Below are positions 1 through 8,840 of a DNA stretch of 50,848 nt, piece by piece (the first letter of the stretch is position 1; each line of letters begins with the position of its first letter). Both the position numbers and the translations under genes were made by a program. This stretch comes from Saprospiraceae bacterium UBA6168 (GTDB lineage Bacteria; Bacteroidota; Bacteroidia; Chitinophagales; Saprospiraceae), in contig DIUC01000033.1 of the NCBI GenBank assembly GCA_002435785.1, forward strand, positions 1 through 50,848, given 5' to 3'. The notes beneath the pieces are model-generated. The model worked only from the letters and a program-made list of their open reading frames with translations. It made no database searches and had not been told where the DNA came from.

Positions 1-1
1 C

Positions 2-3000
2 CAATTTCTTCATGCAACAACGCCTGATGAGTGTATGAATTGTACAACACTTGGCGTCTCAAAAAACGGTAAAGTTTTGTATGGTTATATAGAGACCAAC
101 TCAACTCGTCAAGCATTCATAAAGACCGAAGCAAATGGTATCAAAATTCTATCTAATCTATACATAAATGGAGGCTCTGTAGCATGCATGCCTAAAGCAA
201 TCTCAGATGATGGCACATTGATTGCAGGTATTTGTAATTATTCCTTTCCACCTTCAATATATGGAGGTACTAGACCGGTCTACTGGAATTCAGGTAGCTC
301 AATCCAAGAGCTAGAACGCCCTTATGAAATTTATTCTCCGCCTTCATTTAATTCACCAGATTATTTACAAATTTACAGTTGCACTAATACAAAAATAGCT
401 GGTAGCTATGGAAAACCATGCAGTCAATCTTTTTTTGGCTACGTTTCTTCCGCTGTTTTTTGGCAAGCTGGCATTCATTATTTACAAAACCCTTCCTTAC
501 TTGCCATTTGTGGTACTTCATATACTGCTCGTGCTATTGCAAAAAACATGGATGTTGTTGTTGGCACTCTCTATAATTATCCCATTGGAGAAATCCCAGT
601 TAGGTGGGTGGGTGCTGGAATGGAATATCTTTCTACCAACCAAGGTGTCCCCAATGATGTTTCTGATGATGGGAAAATTGTTGTAGGAAAGGAATCAGGC
701 TTTGCATTTAGATGGTCATTAGAGGCTGGGTTGGAATATCTAACAAAAAAAGATAGCACAATTCCTGAACCTTCAAATGCTTTAAGTATTACAGGAGATG
801 GTACTTACATAGTAGGTGAAGGATATTTTCCCGGTGGATTTATATGGTCTAAAGCTACTGGGGTTTTAAACCTCACTGAGTTTCTTGCTTCAAATTATGG
901 GCTTGAAGTGCAATTGTCTGGAAAAATATTATCACCTAAAAAAGTACAAAGAGAAAATAATATGGTGATAATTTCTGGCGATATATACAGTCTTGCTGAT
1001 GGGAATAAAAAATTTATAGTCAAAATGCTAATTGAAGGAATAAGTATTCGGCATTTTCACCAGCTAGAAAACCACCTGCCAAAATTCCAGCAAAAAAAAC
1101 TTTTGAAAGCAAATGAATTCGGATTGATTCCTGAACCTTTTATTGTATGTGCCGACGGGTCATCGGCGTCATACTTTAGTATGAGAAGACCGAAAAATTC
1201 ATGGTTAGATATTTCGAAGTATTCCTTTAGAATTAAAGAGGGAAATGTAAGTGATTTGAGGCGCGTTGGCATGATTTCAACTCCAGTTAAAACCTTAGAT
1301 TCAATTATTGTAAAATACACTCACCCACAGTTCATTAATGACGACAGTAATCACCCTGTATTTGCAGTTTTTACATTACAGGTAATCAATGATGATTTAG
1401 ATATAGTGGAGTATGAAATCCCAATTCAGGTCTACCGACCTCCTGTGTTAATGGTTCATGGTATTTGGTCGAATGGCCAAGCTGCTTTTGGTGTGATGGG
1501 GCAAGCCTTATTGAGTTCAAATGCTTATGTCAATGAACAAGTCAACATACTGGATTATGAGGGATCTAACGATGTTAGTTTTGAACTTAATAAAATAATT
1601 GTTCCTTATCATATCGCAAAGACAATAGAAGATATCGTTGCAAAAGGGTGGTCAGTTGGCAAGGTTGATGTAGTTTGTCACAGCATGGGTGGCAATTTGA
1701 CTAGAAATTATTTACAAAGAGACTATTATTTTAATGACATTAATAAACTTATAACTTGCAACACACCTCACTCAGGCACCCAAGCTACAAACCTGATTTT
1801 TTCAAACGATGGAGAAAATATTCGAAAAATTTTAAAATCGTATGATTTTGATTTTAATGCAGGAGCCGTATCAGATTTAAAGGTAAATAGCGCTGCAATT
1901 TTTAAAATGAATAACCCTCCTGAACTAAATAGGCACACTGTTCCTAGTCACTCAATAACTACAACAGCAACAGCGGAAGACATTCCTGAGTTTGAGCCAT
2001 ATTTGAAGAAACTGCCAAAATATTTTTCCGAGTTGTTGGAGAAGGCACTAATAGGTCAAACATTGGAAGAATTGTATGGTGAACAACATGACAATGTTGT
2101 GCCTATTTCTAGCCAGAGTGGAGGACTGATAGGCTTTTCGACCTCAAAGATTGACAATCAATTCCATCAGGGTTCCACTAGTAACCCTGATGTAATTGAA
2201 AAAGTAATTGAGTTATTAAAAGTAGACCCTGTTGAAAGTAGTAATTTTGAATTTTATGGGTTTAATCCAGTTGAATTAGAATTTCCTGATGGTTTAAAAC
2301 CACAAACAGAAATTGGAGGTAAGTCACTACTTTCTGTAAGTATTTTAAATCCTGTAAAAGGGATTGAAGTTTCTCCTGGGAGTATTTTACCAATAGAAAT
2401 ACAGGGATCCAGTGAACTCACAAATATTATTCTATTCGTTGAATATTCAAAAGACGAATTTTACGCTGCAGCGCTAAATAGTTCAAATGGATTATTTAAC
2501 TTTGAAGTAGATGGAGATTATTTGGGTAAACGAAATATTATTGCCATTGGTATTGATGCTTCAAGTCAAGAAATGGTTATTGATTCTTCCTATATTATTG
2601 TAAAACCATCAACACCCAATTTTTTAGGTTTTACTGTCGAACCAAACCAAATTAAAATTCTTAAGTACCAAACTGCTTCGGTTTCGGTGAAAGGCACTTA
2701 TATTGACGGATTGACTGGTGATATTGTAACATCAGATGTTACAAAACTCCATGAGATCCAACTTGAAGTATTGGAAGGAAAAGCAATGGTCACAAATAAA
2801 AAGAGGCTTTTTGGCCAAAGTATTGGCGATGATGATTTAATTGTTCTTTATAATGGCATTTCTGTGGCCAGTGCCACTATTGAAATTGAGGATTCTGAAT
2901 TGTTTGATTTTATCGATGTAGACGGTGACGGATACTCAGAAATGCAGGGTGACTGCGATGACAATAACTCAGCCATTTTTCCAGGAGCGCCGGAACTATG

Positions 3001-5932
3001 TAACAATCTTGATGATAATTGCAATGGTACAGTTGACGAGGATGCGACTTATGCCCCAACTTGGTATGCAGATGCAGACGGCGACGGGTTTGGTGATGCA
3101 GACAATGCCCAGCAGTCCTGCCTTCAACCCAATGGTTTTGTGAATAATCCACTGGATTGCGACGATGGAGATATCAACGTGAATCCAATTGCATCCGAGA
3201 TGTGCAACACAATTGATGATGACTGTGATGGAGAAGTTGATGAGTATGCGACCGATGCGCCAACATGGTACGAAGATGCCGATGGTGATGGGTTTGGCAA
3301 TCAATATGTTATTCTTGTGCAATGCTCCCAACCGGAGGGATATGTTTCCAACCTTGACGACTGCAACGACGAAGACCCAAGTCTCAATCCAAATACCGTT
3401 TGGTATGCCGACATTGATGGGGATGGGTTCGGGGACCCCGAAAACAGCTTGACCATTTGCGAAGCAGGGCCATTCTATGTATTGAATGATGATGACTGCG
3501 ATGACCTTGTCATGGCAATTAATCCCGGCGCCCTGGAATCCTGCAATGGTACCGATGACAACTGCGATGGCGTAACTGACGAGGGCTTCGATATGGACAC
3601 AGACGGTTACACGGTTTGTCAGAATGACTGCGATGACAACGACCCTGCTATTAATCCCGGCACTACAGAGGCCTGCAATGGTGCCGATGACAACTGCGAT
3701 GGCGTAACTGACGAGGGCTTCGATATGGACGGAGACGGCTACACGGTTTGTCAGAATGACTGCGATGACAATGACCCTGCCATTAACCCTGGTGCTACAG
3801 AGACCTGCAATGGTGCCGATGACAACTGCGATGGCACAACTGACGAGGGCTTCGATATGGACACAGACGGTTACACGGTTTGTCAGAATGACTGCGATGA
3901 CAACTACCCTGCTATTAATCCCGGCGCTACAGAGGCCTGCAATGGTACCGACGACAACTGCGATGGCGTAACTGACGAGGGCTTCGATATGGACGGAGAC
4001 GGCTACACGGTTTGTCAGAATGACTGCGATGACAACGACCCTGCTATTAATCCCGGCGCTACAGAGGCCTGCAATGGTACCGATGACAACTGCGATGGCG
4101 TAACTGACGAGGGCTTCGATATGGACACAGACGGTTACACGGTTTGTCAGAATGACTGCGATGACAACGCCCCTGCAATAAACCCTGGCGTAACAGAGGT
4201 CTGCAACGGTACTGATGACAACTGCGATGGCTCTATTGACGAGGGCTTCGATATGGACGGAGACGGCTACTCGGTTTGTCAGAATGACTGCGATGACAAC
4301 GACCCTGCCATTAACCCTGGTGCTTTGGAAATTTGCAATGGAATTGATGACGACTGCGATGTCTTGGTGGATACGGACGATACTAATTATAGTGATGATA
4401 CCCCTCCCATTGCACATTGCAAGAACGTAACCGTGAACCTGGGTGAAAATGGTACAGTTTCCATAACACCTCAACAAATTAATGACGGGTCAACTGATAA
4501 TTGCGGCCCAGTAACGCTAACTGTTGACCCATCTGTTTTGGACTGTTCTAACGTTGGTACCACTATCGTTACTTTGACAGCAGAGGACGGCAAGGGCAAC
4601 AATCACACCTGCGATGCAATTGTTACTGTTCTACTTGACCCTGCCACCGTCATTGCATACACATTACTTGCGCAAGAAGAAATTCAGATGAAGAATACAA
4701 TCGTTAATGGCAATGTAGGCTTGGGGCAGGCAGGTAAAAAAACGAAAATTAAAGAATTTTCAACTGTCAATGGCTTTGTTAAGTCACCTCAAATTGAATT
4801 AGATAATAACTCCTCAATTACTGGATCCCAATATTTCAATCAAGCTCCTGAGCCATTATCCACCACCTTCAAATACAACACGCAAACAGACCCTTCGTCA
4901 GATATTAATATTCCTGACAATTATTCTGGGGTGTATCAGCTTACCGGAAATCTGTTCCGTAAAATAGAAGTTGGTAAGAACTCAACCATTAAGTTCATGT
5001 CCAGTGGTGAGATTTTCATCAAAGAGTTCAAGACAAAGGACTCCGACACCGGGAATCATTCAAGTGTGCTGTTCTCAGATAATACTGAATTGGTTGTTCG
5101 GAAAAAATTGGATTTGGGTAAGCGCACCGAATTCAACTGGGTTGGAGGGCATAAGGTAAAGGTTTATGTTGAGGAAGAAGATGTAAAAGTTAATGAGAGC
5201 TCAAAGGTGAATGCCAGCATAGATGTCCGCTTTAAAAAAATGTCAGTAGAGGACGCTAAAGAAGCGAATCATACACTAATGAATGGCCAGTTTATAGCAA
5301 ATAAAATAGACTCCAGGAAGTGGGTGGATTGGGATTGGTCGCCCTTTGAATGTGAGAATGAACTGCCTCCGTCCAATAATTTAGTTTTACCCAATGATTT
5401 CCTTGGCCTTGATGCAACACTTCAAGACATTCATGTCCAATTGTTGTGGCTCACCAATAAAACTGGAGAATACGAGGTTGAGCGTTCGTTGGATGGGGTA
5501 AATTTTGTTGCCTTGATTTCTAAGCAAAATAATTCGGCATCTTCGGCTGTTCAGTTCCATGATTACGATGAGAGCCCAGTAGAAGGTGTTAATTATTATC
5601 GAATTAAGCGAATCAATCCAGATGGCAGCTTCACTTTTTCACCTATCCGACAAGTAAATTTCAACCTTGAATCTGATTTCACCATCTTCCCCAACCCCGC
5701 CAGCGACGAAGTGCGGCTTTACTTAGACCGATTCATCGGCAAGGAAGAGGTGGACGTGATAATCGTGAACACAATGGGAACGGTACTTTTCAAGCAACAA
5801 CTTCCAATTGTTGAGGATAAGATACTGCCCATTCGGCTCGACAGGAACCGATTCATAGATGGGCTGTACTCGGTTTCTGTGGTGTACCGTGGCCGGGCAC
5901 AATCAAAAAGGCTGGTGGTAGCGAGGTTCTAA
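2..5932 (+). CDS. Giant secreted multidomain protein with lipase-like domain, MopE-type repeats and T9SS tail (5' partial)
   Basis: The frame is open to the left edge, so the true start and any signal peptide lie outside the window. Residues below count from the ATG at 35 (1965 aa). Residues 1-300 carry HAF-like repeats (SDDG..VVG..W patterns). Residues about 470-760 form an alpha/beta-hydrolase of lipase type, with the strand motif VLMVHGIW and nucleophile elbow CHSMGG (Ser550; Cys replaces the usual first Gly). Residues about 960-1450 are MopE-like Asp/Cys-rich repeats (DxDGDGY..CQNDCDDNDPAINPG), likely to bind metal, probably calcium. An HYR-like module follows (about 1456-1536), then a beta-rich region, an Fn3-like domain and a type A T9SS sorting domain (about 1883-1965, FPNPASDEV). 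Such proteins are exported by T9SS and attached to or released from the surface. Hydrolase activity is plausible but its substrate is unknown. The first 2.9 kb are visibly more AT-rich than the rest. Confidence 0.85.
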   Translation, partial: QFLHATTPDECMNCTTLGVSKNGKVLYGYIETNSTRQAFIKTEANGIKILSNLYINGGSVACMPKAISDDGTLIAGICNYSFPPSIYGGTRPVYWNSGSSIQELERPYEIYSPPSFNSPDYLQIYSCTNTKIAGSYGKPCSQSFFGYVSSAVFWQAGIHYLQNPSLLAICGTSYTARAIAKNMDVVVGTLYNYPIGEIPVRWVGAGMEYLSTNQGVPNDVSDDGKIVVGKESGFAFRWSLEAGLEYLTKKDSTIPEPSNALSITGDGTYIVGEGYFPGGFIWSKATGVLNLTEFLASNYGLEVQLSGKILSPKKVQRENNMVIISGDIYSLADGNKKFIVKMLIEGISIRHFHQLENHLPKFQQKKLLKANEFGLIPEPFIVCADGSSASYFSMRRPKNSWLDISKYSFRIKEGNVSDLRRVGMISTPVKTLDSIIVKYTHPQFINDDSNHPVFAVFTLQVINDDLDIVEYEIPIQVYRPPVLMVHGIWSNGQAAFGVMGQALLSSNAYVNEQVNILDYEGSNDVSFELNKIIVPYHIAKTIEDIVAKGWSVGKVDVVCHSMGGNLTRNYLQRDYYFNDINKLITCNTPHSGTQATNLIFSNDGENIRKILKSYDFDFNAGAVSDLKVNSAAIFKMNNPPELNRHTVPSHSITTTATAEDIPEFEPYLKKLPKYFSELLEKALIGQTLEELYGEQHDNVVPISSQSGGLIGFSTSKIDNQFHQGSTSNPDVIEKVIELLKVDPVESSNFEFYGFNPVELEFPDGLKPQTEIGGKSLLSVSILNPVKGIEVSPGSILPIEIQGSSELTNIILFVEYSKDEFYAAALNSSNGLFNFEVDGDYLGKRNIIAIGIDASSQEMVIDSSYIIVKPSTPNFLGFTVEPNQIKILKYQTASVSVKGTYIDGLTGDIVTSDVTKLHEIQLEVLEGKAMVTNKKRLFGQSIGDDDLIVLYNGISVASATIEIEDSELFDFIDVDGDGYSEMQGDCDDNNSAIFPGAPELCNNLDDNCNGTVDEDATYAPTWYADADGDGFGDADNAQQSCLQPNGFVNNPLDCDDGDINVNPIASEMCNTIDDDCDGEVDEYATDAPTWYEDADGDGFGNQYVILVQCSQPEGYVSNLDDCNDEDPSLNPNTVWYADIDGDGFGDPENSLTICEAGPFYVLNDDDCDDLVMAINPGALESCNGTDDNCDGVTDEGFDMDTDGYTVCQNDCDDNDPAINPGTTEACNGADDNCDGVTDEGFDMDGDGYTVCQNDCDDNDPAINPGATETCNGADDNCDGTTDEGFDMDTDGYTVCQNDCDDNYPAINPGATEACNGTDDNCDGVTDEGFDMDGDGYTVCQNDCDDNDPAINPGATEACNGTDDNCDGVTDEGFDMDTDGYTVCQNDCDDNAPAINPGVTEVCNGTDDNCDGSIDEGFDMDGDGYSVCQNDCDDNDPAINPGALEICNGIDDDCDVLVDTDDTNYSDDTPPIAHCKNVTVNLGENGTVSITPQQINDGSTDNCGPVTLTVDPSVLDCSNVGTTIVTLTAEDGKGNNHTCDAIVTVLLDPATVIAYTLLAQEEIQMKNTIVNGNVGLGQAGKKTKIKEFSTVNGFVKSPQIELDNNSSITGSQYFNQAPEPLSTTFKYNTQTDPSSDINIPDNYSGVYQLTGNLFRKIEVGKNSTIKFMSSGEIFIKEFKTKDSDTGNHSSVLFSDNTELVVRKKLDLGKRTEFNWVGGHKVKVYVEEEDVKVNESSKVNASIDVRFKKMSVEDAKEANHTLMNGQFIANKIDSRKWVDWDWSPFECENELPPSNNLVLPNDFLGLDATLQDIHVQLLWLTNKTGEYEVERSLDGVNFVALISKQNNSASSAVQFHDYDESPVEGVNYYRIKRINPDGSFTFSPIRQVNFNLESDFTIFPNPASDEVRLYLDRFIGKEEVDVIIVNTMGTVLFKQQLPIVEDKILPIRLDRNRFIDGLYSVSVVYRGRAQSKRLVVARF
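3541..4332 (+). repeat. Six tandem 132-bp (44-codon) MopE-type repeats in a two-unit higher-order pattern
   Basis: The word CTGCAAyGGT recurs at 3541, 3673, 3805, 3937, 4069 and 4201, exactly 132 bp apart, and a diverged seventh unit begins at 4333. Units alternate strictly between a MDTDGY form and a MDGDGY form, and the synonymous Gly codon (GGT or GGC) alternates with them. This indicates that a 264-bp pair was duplicated. More diverged single units lie upstream, from about 2917. Confidence 0.9.
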
Positions 5933-6038
5933 CCCAATGGCCATGCAATACGGCGGTTTTAAAATTGAAAACCTGCCCCAACGGCAAAAATGTGAATACC
6001 CACAACCCCAAAACCCAAGCTCTATAAAACCCTATTCT

Positions 6039-6071
6039 ATGCACCCTCCACAGCGGAGGGTGCATTTTTTT
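6039..6071 (+). terminator. Rho-independent terminator of the giant secreted protein gene
   Basis: A perfect 11-bp stem (ATGCACCCTCC at 6039-6049 with GGAGGGTGCAT at 6055-6065) closes a 5-nt loop and runs into seven T residues. It lies 107 bp after the stop codon. Confidence 0.85.
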
Positions 6072-6364
6072 GGGCGGCTCGTGCGAGAATACCGCCCCAG
6101 GCAGCCTTTCAGCCATTTACAGAACGCCAAGTTAGCATCAAATGCCCCCCTGAAACCGCTCTTTTCCGGCGTAAAGCCTCCCACCAAAATTGCCACACGG
6201 GGCAGCCAATAATTCCTCGGAAGCATAGCGACACAATCCGCCAATTCGTCCTCTTTTCCCTCACAACATGCCCAAAGATTTGCCAAGCGGCTTACTTTCG
6301 CCCAAGCTAAAATGACGGGGTGACTCGCAGTCACTTCGTCATGTTGGACAAATCAAACATTGAC
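6072..6364. other. Intergenic region, nothing recognised
   Basis: This stretch lies between the terminator and the GH3 start. The short open frames on both strands have no recognisable composition or start context. A weak TAnnTTTG-like element (TACTTTCG, about 6292-6299) may belong to the GH3 promoter. I see no RNA gene or mobile element. Confidence 0.5.
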
Positions 6365-8689
6365 ATGAAGTTCACTTTCACCACCTGCCTTGCCAGCTTT
6401 TTGCTCACGGCCACCGCCCTGTACTCGCAAGAGAACTACGCCAAGTCCGCCAATGGCAACATCATCATCATCCGCAACCACGGCGGCCAAACGATTGCCT
6501 ACTCCACCGAGTCCGGCATCAGCCTCCTCAACGTTGGCGGCCTCGCCTTCAAGGACATGAACCGCAACGGCAAGCTCGACCAATACGAGGACTGGCGACT
6601 GCCCTTCGACGTGCGGGCGGCGGACCTCGCTTCGCAAATGAGCATCGAGCAAATAGCGGGTCTGATGCTGTACAGCCGCCACCAGAGCATTCCCGCAAGG
6701 CCGGGCGGCTACTTTGCTGGCACTTATGGCGGCAAGCCATTTGCCGAAGGCGAAACCAACCCCAGCGACCTCACCGACCAGCAGATGGCGTTCCTGAGAA
6801 AGGACAACCTGCGCCACGTGCTCATCACGACGGTCGTTTCGCCGGAGGCGGCTGCAAAGTGGAACAATAAGGTGCAGGCGCTCGTGGAGGGCATTGGCCT
6901 CGGCATCCCCGCCAACAACAGCTCCGACCCCCGCCACGGCACCATCAGCAGCGCCGAGCACAACGCTGGTGCGGGTGGCAAAATTTCGATGTGGCCCGGT
7001 TCGCTCGGCCTCGCCGCTACCTTCGACCCAGCGGTCACGGAGCGCTTCGGGCAAGTGGCAGCGGCGGAGTATCGGGCGCTGGGCATCGCCACGGCCCTCA
7101 GCCCGCAGGTGGACATCGCCACCGACCCCCGCTGGGATAGGACGAGTGGCACCTTCGGCGAAAACCCGTGGCTTTCTGCGGCAATGGCTGAGGCTTATTG
7201 CAGCGGCTTCCAGACTTCCCCCGCCGACAAGGAAATTGCCGACGGCTGGGGCCACGGCAGCGTGAATGCGATGGTGAAGCACTGGCCGGGCGGCGGCAGC
7301 GGCGAGGCGGGCAGGGATGCGCACTACGGGGCGGGCAAGTTCGCCGTGTATCCCGGCAAGCAGTTCGAGACGCATTTCATCCCGTTTACCGAAGGGGCGT
7401 TTAAACTAAAGGGCAAGACGAAGATGGCGTCAGCCATCATGCCGTACTATACCATCTCCTGGAACCAGGACACGAAGAACGGCGAGAACGTGGGCAATGC
7501 TTACAACTCTTACATCATCAATGATTTGCTCCGCAAAAAATACCGCTACGACGGCGTGGCCTGCACCGATTGGGGCGTCACGGGCGATGAAACGGCGCTG
7601 AACACCTTTGTCGGCGGAAAGCCCTGGGGCTTGGAGAAACTCAGCATTGCGGAGCGCCACTACAGGGTGCTGATGGCGGGCGTGGACCAGTTCGGCGGCA
7701 ACAACGTTGCGCAGCCCATCCTCGATGCCTACCAGATGGGCGTGAAGGAGCACGGCGAAAAATGGATGCGGCAGCGCATGGAGCAGAGCGCCGTCAGGTT
7801 GCTCCGCAATATTTTCAGAACGGGCCTGTTTGAGAACCCCTACCTCGACTCGGAGCAGACGGCAAAGGTGGTGGGCAACCCAGCATACATGCAAGCGGGT
7901 TACGAGGCGCAGTTGAAGTCGCAGGTCTTGCTCAAAAACAAGGGCAACGTGCTGCCGCTTACAGGCGCAAAGACGGTCTATGTACCCAAGAAGTTCAGCC
8001 CGGCCTACACCAATTTTCTTGGAGTGAAAATGCCGGAAACACTCGACTACCCGGTGAGCATCGAAATCGTGAAGAAATACTACAACGTGACCGAAAACCC
8101 CGACGAGGCGGACGCTGCCCTTGTCTTCATCGAAAGCCCCAAGTCCGGCATCGGCTACGACAGCGCCGACGTGCGCACGGGCGGCAACGGCTACGTGCCC
8201 ATCAGCCTCCAATACGCCGACTACACGGCCACCGAGGCCCGTGCGGTGAGCATCGCTGGCGGCGACCCGATGGAGCAGTTCACCAACCGCAGCTACAAGG
8301 GCAAGACCGTGAAGACCCGCAATGCCACCGACCTCGACATGGTGACGGAGGCAGCCGCCAAGATGAAGGGCCGGCCCGTCATCGTCTGCGTCACGATGGA
8401 TAACCCGATGGTGTTCAATGAGTTCGAGCGGCTGACGGATGCCATCGTGGTGAATTTCCGGGTGCAGGACCAGGCCATCCTTGACATCATCAGTGGGAAG
8501 GCCGAGCCATCGGGGCTGCTCCCCATGCAAATGCCCGCCAGCATGAGCGAGGTGGAACGCCAAGCCGAGGACGCTCCCCACGATATGAAATGCCACCAGG
8601 ACACTGTCGGAAATGTGTATGATTTCGGGTTTGGGATGAACTGGAAGGGGGTGGTGAAGGATGGGCGAGTGAATAAGTTCAAGCGATAA
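6365..8689 (+). CDS. Glycoside hydrolase family 3 protein (beta-glucosidase-like), exported
   Basis: Predicted exo-acting beta-glycosidase of 774 aa. The ATG at 6365 is preferred to an upstream GTG at 6320 because it begins a typical signal peptide (MKFTFTTCLASFLLTATALYS) with probable cleavage after YSQ, so the enzyme should be periplasmic or outer. The GH3 N-terminal barrel follows, with NSSDPRHGT, the LSPQVDIATDPRWDR segment, a VKHWPGGG segment and the nucleophile motif CTDWG (Asp402). The C-terminal GH3 domain starts near residue 520 (LLKNKGNVLPL). An unusual feature is the early DMNRNGKLDQYEDW stretch, which resembles a calcium loop. The family call is firm. The exact sugar and linkage cannot be read from sequence. 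It stands alone on its strand, with the ATPase gene following after 151 bp. Confidence 0.9.
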   Translation: MKFTFTTCLASFLLTATALYSQENYAKSANGNIIIIRNHGGQTIAYSTESGISLLNVGGLAFKDMNRNGKLDQYEDWRLPFDVRAADLASQMSIEQIAGLMLYSRHQSIPARPGGYFAGTYGGKPFAEGETNPSDLTDQQMAFLRKDNLRHVLITTVVSPEAAAKWNNKVQALVEGIGLGIPANNSSDPRHGTISSAEHNAGAGGKISMWPGSLGLAATFDPAVTERFGQVAAAEYRALGIATALSPQVDIATDPRWDRTSGTFGENPWLSAAMAEAYCSGFQTSPADKEIADGWGHGSVNAMVKHWPGGGSGEAGRDAHYGAGKFAVYPGKQFETHFIPFTEGAFKLKGKTKMASAIMPYYTISWNQDTKNGENVGNAYNSYIINDLLRKKYRYDGVACTDWGVTGDETALNTFVGGKPWGLEKLSIAERHYRVLMAGVDQFGGNNVAQPILDAYQMGVKEHGEKWMRQRMEQSAVRLLRNIFRTGLFENPYLDSEQTAKVVGNPAYMQAGYEAQLKSQVLLKNKGNVLPLTGAKTVYVPKKFSPAYTNFLGVKMPETLDYPVSIEIVKKYYNVTENPDEADAALVFIESPKSGIGYDSADVRTGGNGYVPISLQYADYTATEARAVSIAGGDPMEQFTNRSYKGKTVKTRNATDLDMVTEAAAKMKGRPVIVCVTMDNPMVFNEFERLTDAIVVNFRVQDQAILDIISGKAEPSGLLPMQMPASMSEVERQAEDAPHDMKCHQDTVGNVYDFGFGMNWKGVVKDGRVNKFKR

Positions 8690-8747
8690 ACGCTATCTTC
8701 TGTTCTTTTTTTAGAACAAAATTGCGCTTTCCCGCCAAATCCCACCT

Positions 8748-8770
8748 CATTCGCCATAATTTGGCGAATG
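8748..8770. promoter_or_regulatory. Inverted repeat upstream of the first ATPase gene (IR1)
   Basis: CATTCGCCA (8748-8756) and TGGCGAATG (8762-8770) form a perfect 9-bp inverted repeat around a 5-nt spacer. It shares the core CGCCA/TGGCG with the second repeat 12 bp downstream, which suggests a common binding factor. Confidence 0.55.
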
Positions 8771-8781
8771 AAAAATTTAAT

Positions 8782-8821
8782 GCTCGCCAAATTGTCCACA
8801 AAACTGCTAAATTTGGCGAGC
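8782..8821 (+). promoter_or_regulatory. Inverted repeat overlapping a TAnnTTTG promoter box (IR2)
   Basis: GCTCGCCAAATT (8782-8793) and AATTTGGCGAGC (8810-8821) are perfect 12-bp arms 16 bp apart. The right arm overlaps TAAATTTG (8808-8815), a match to the Bacteroidota -7 consensus TAnnTTTG. A protein bound here would cover the promoter of the ATPase gene starting at 8841. No convincing -33 TTG was found at the usual spacing. Confidence 0.55.
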
Positions 8822-8840
8822 TTTAAATACTCTTAAATCT

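Noticed and set aside
2996..4477. Long open frame (493 codons) on the minus strand opposite the MopE repeats
   Set aside because: It is the antisense shadow of a codon-biased tandem repeat. Its product is repetitive (VVIAVILTNRV) and has no start context or recognisable family.
5937..6334. Short overlapping frames on both strands in the gap after the first gene
   Set aside because: They span the terminator hairpin, are mutually antisense and have no coding character.
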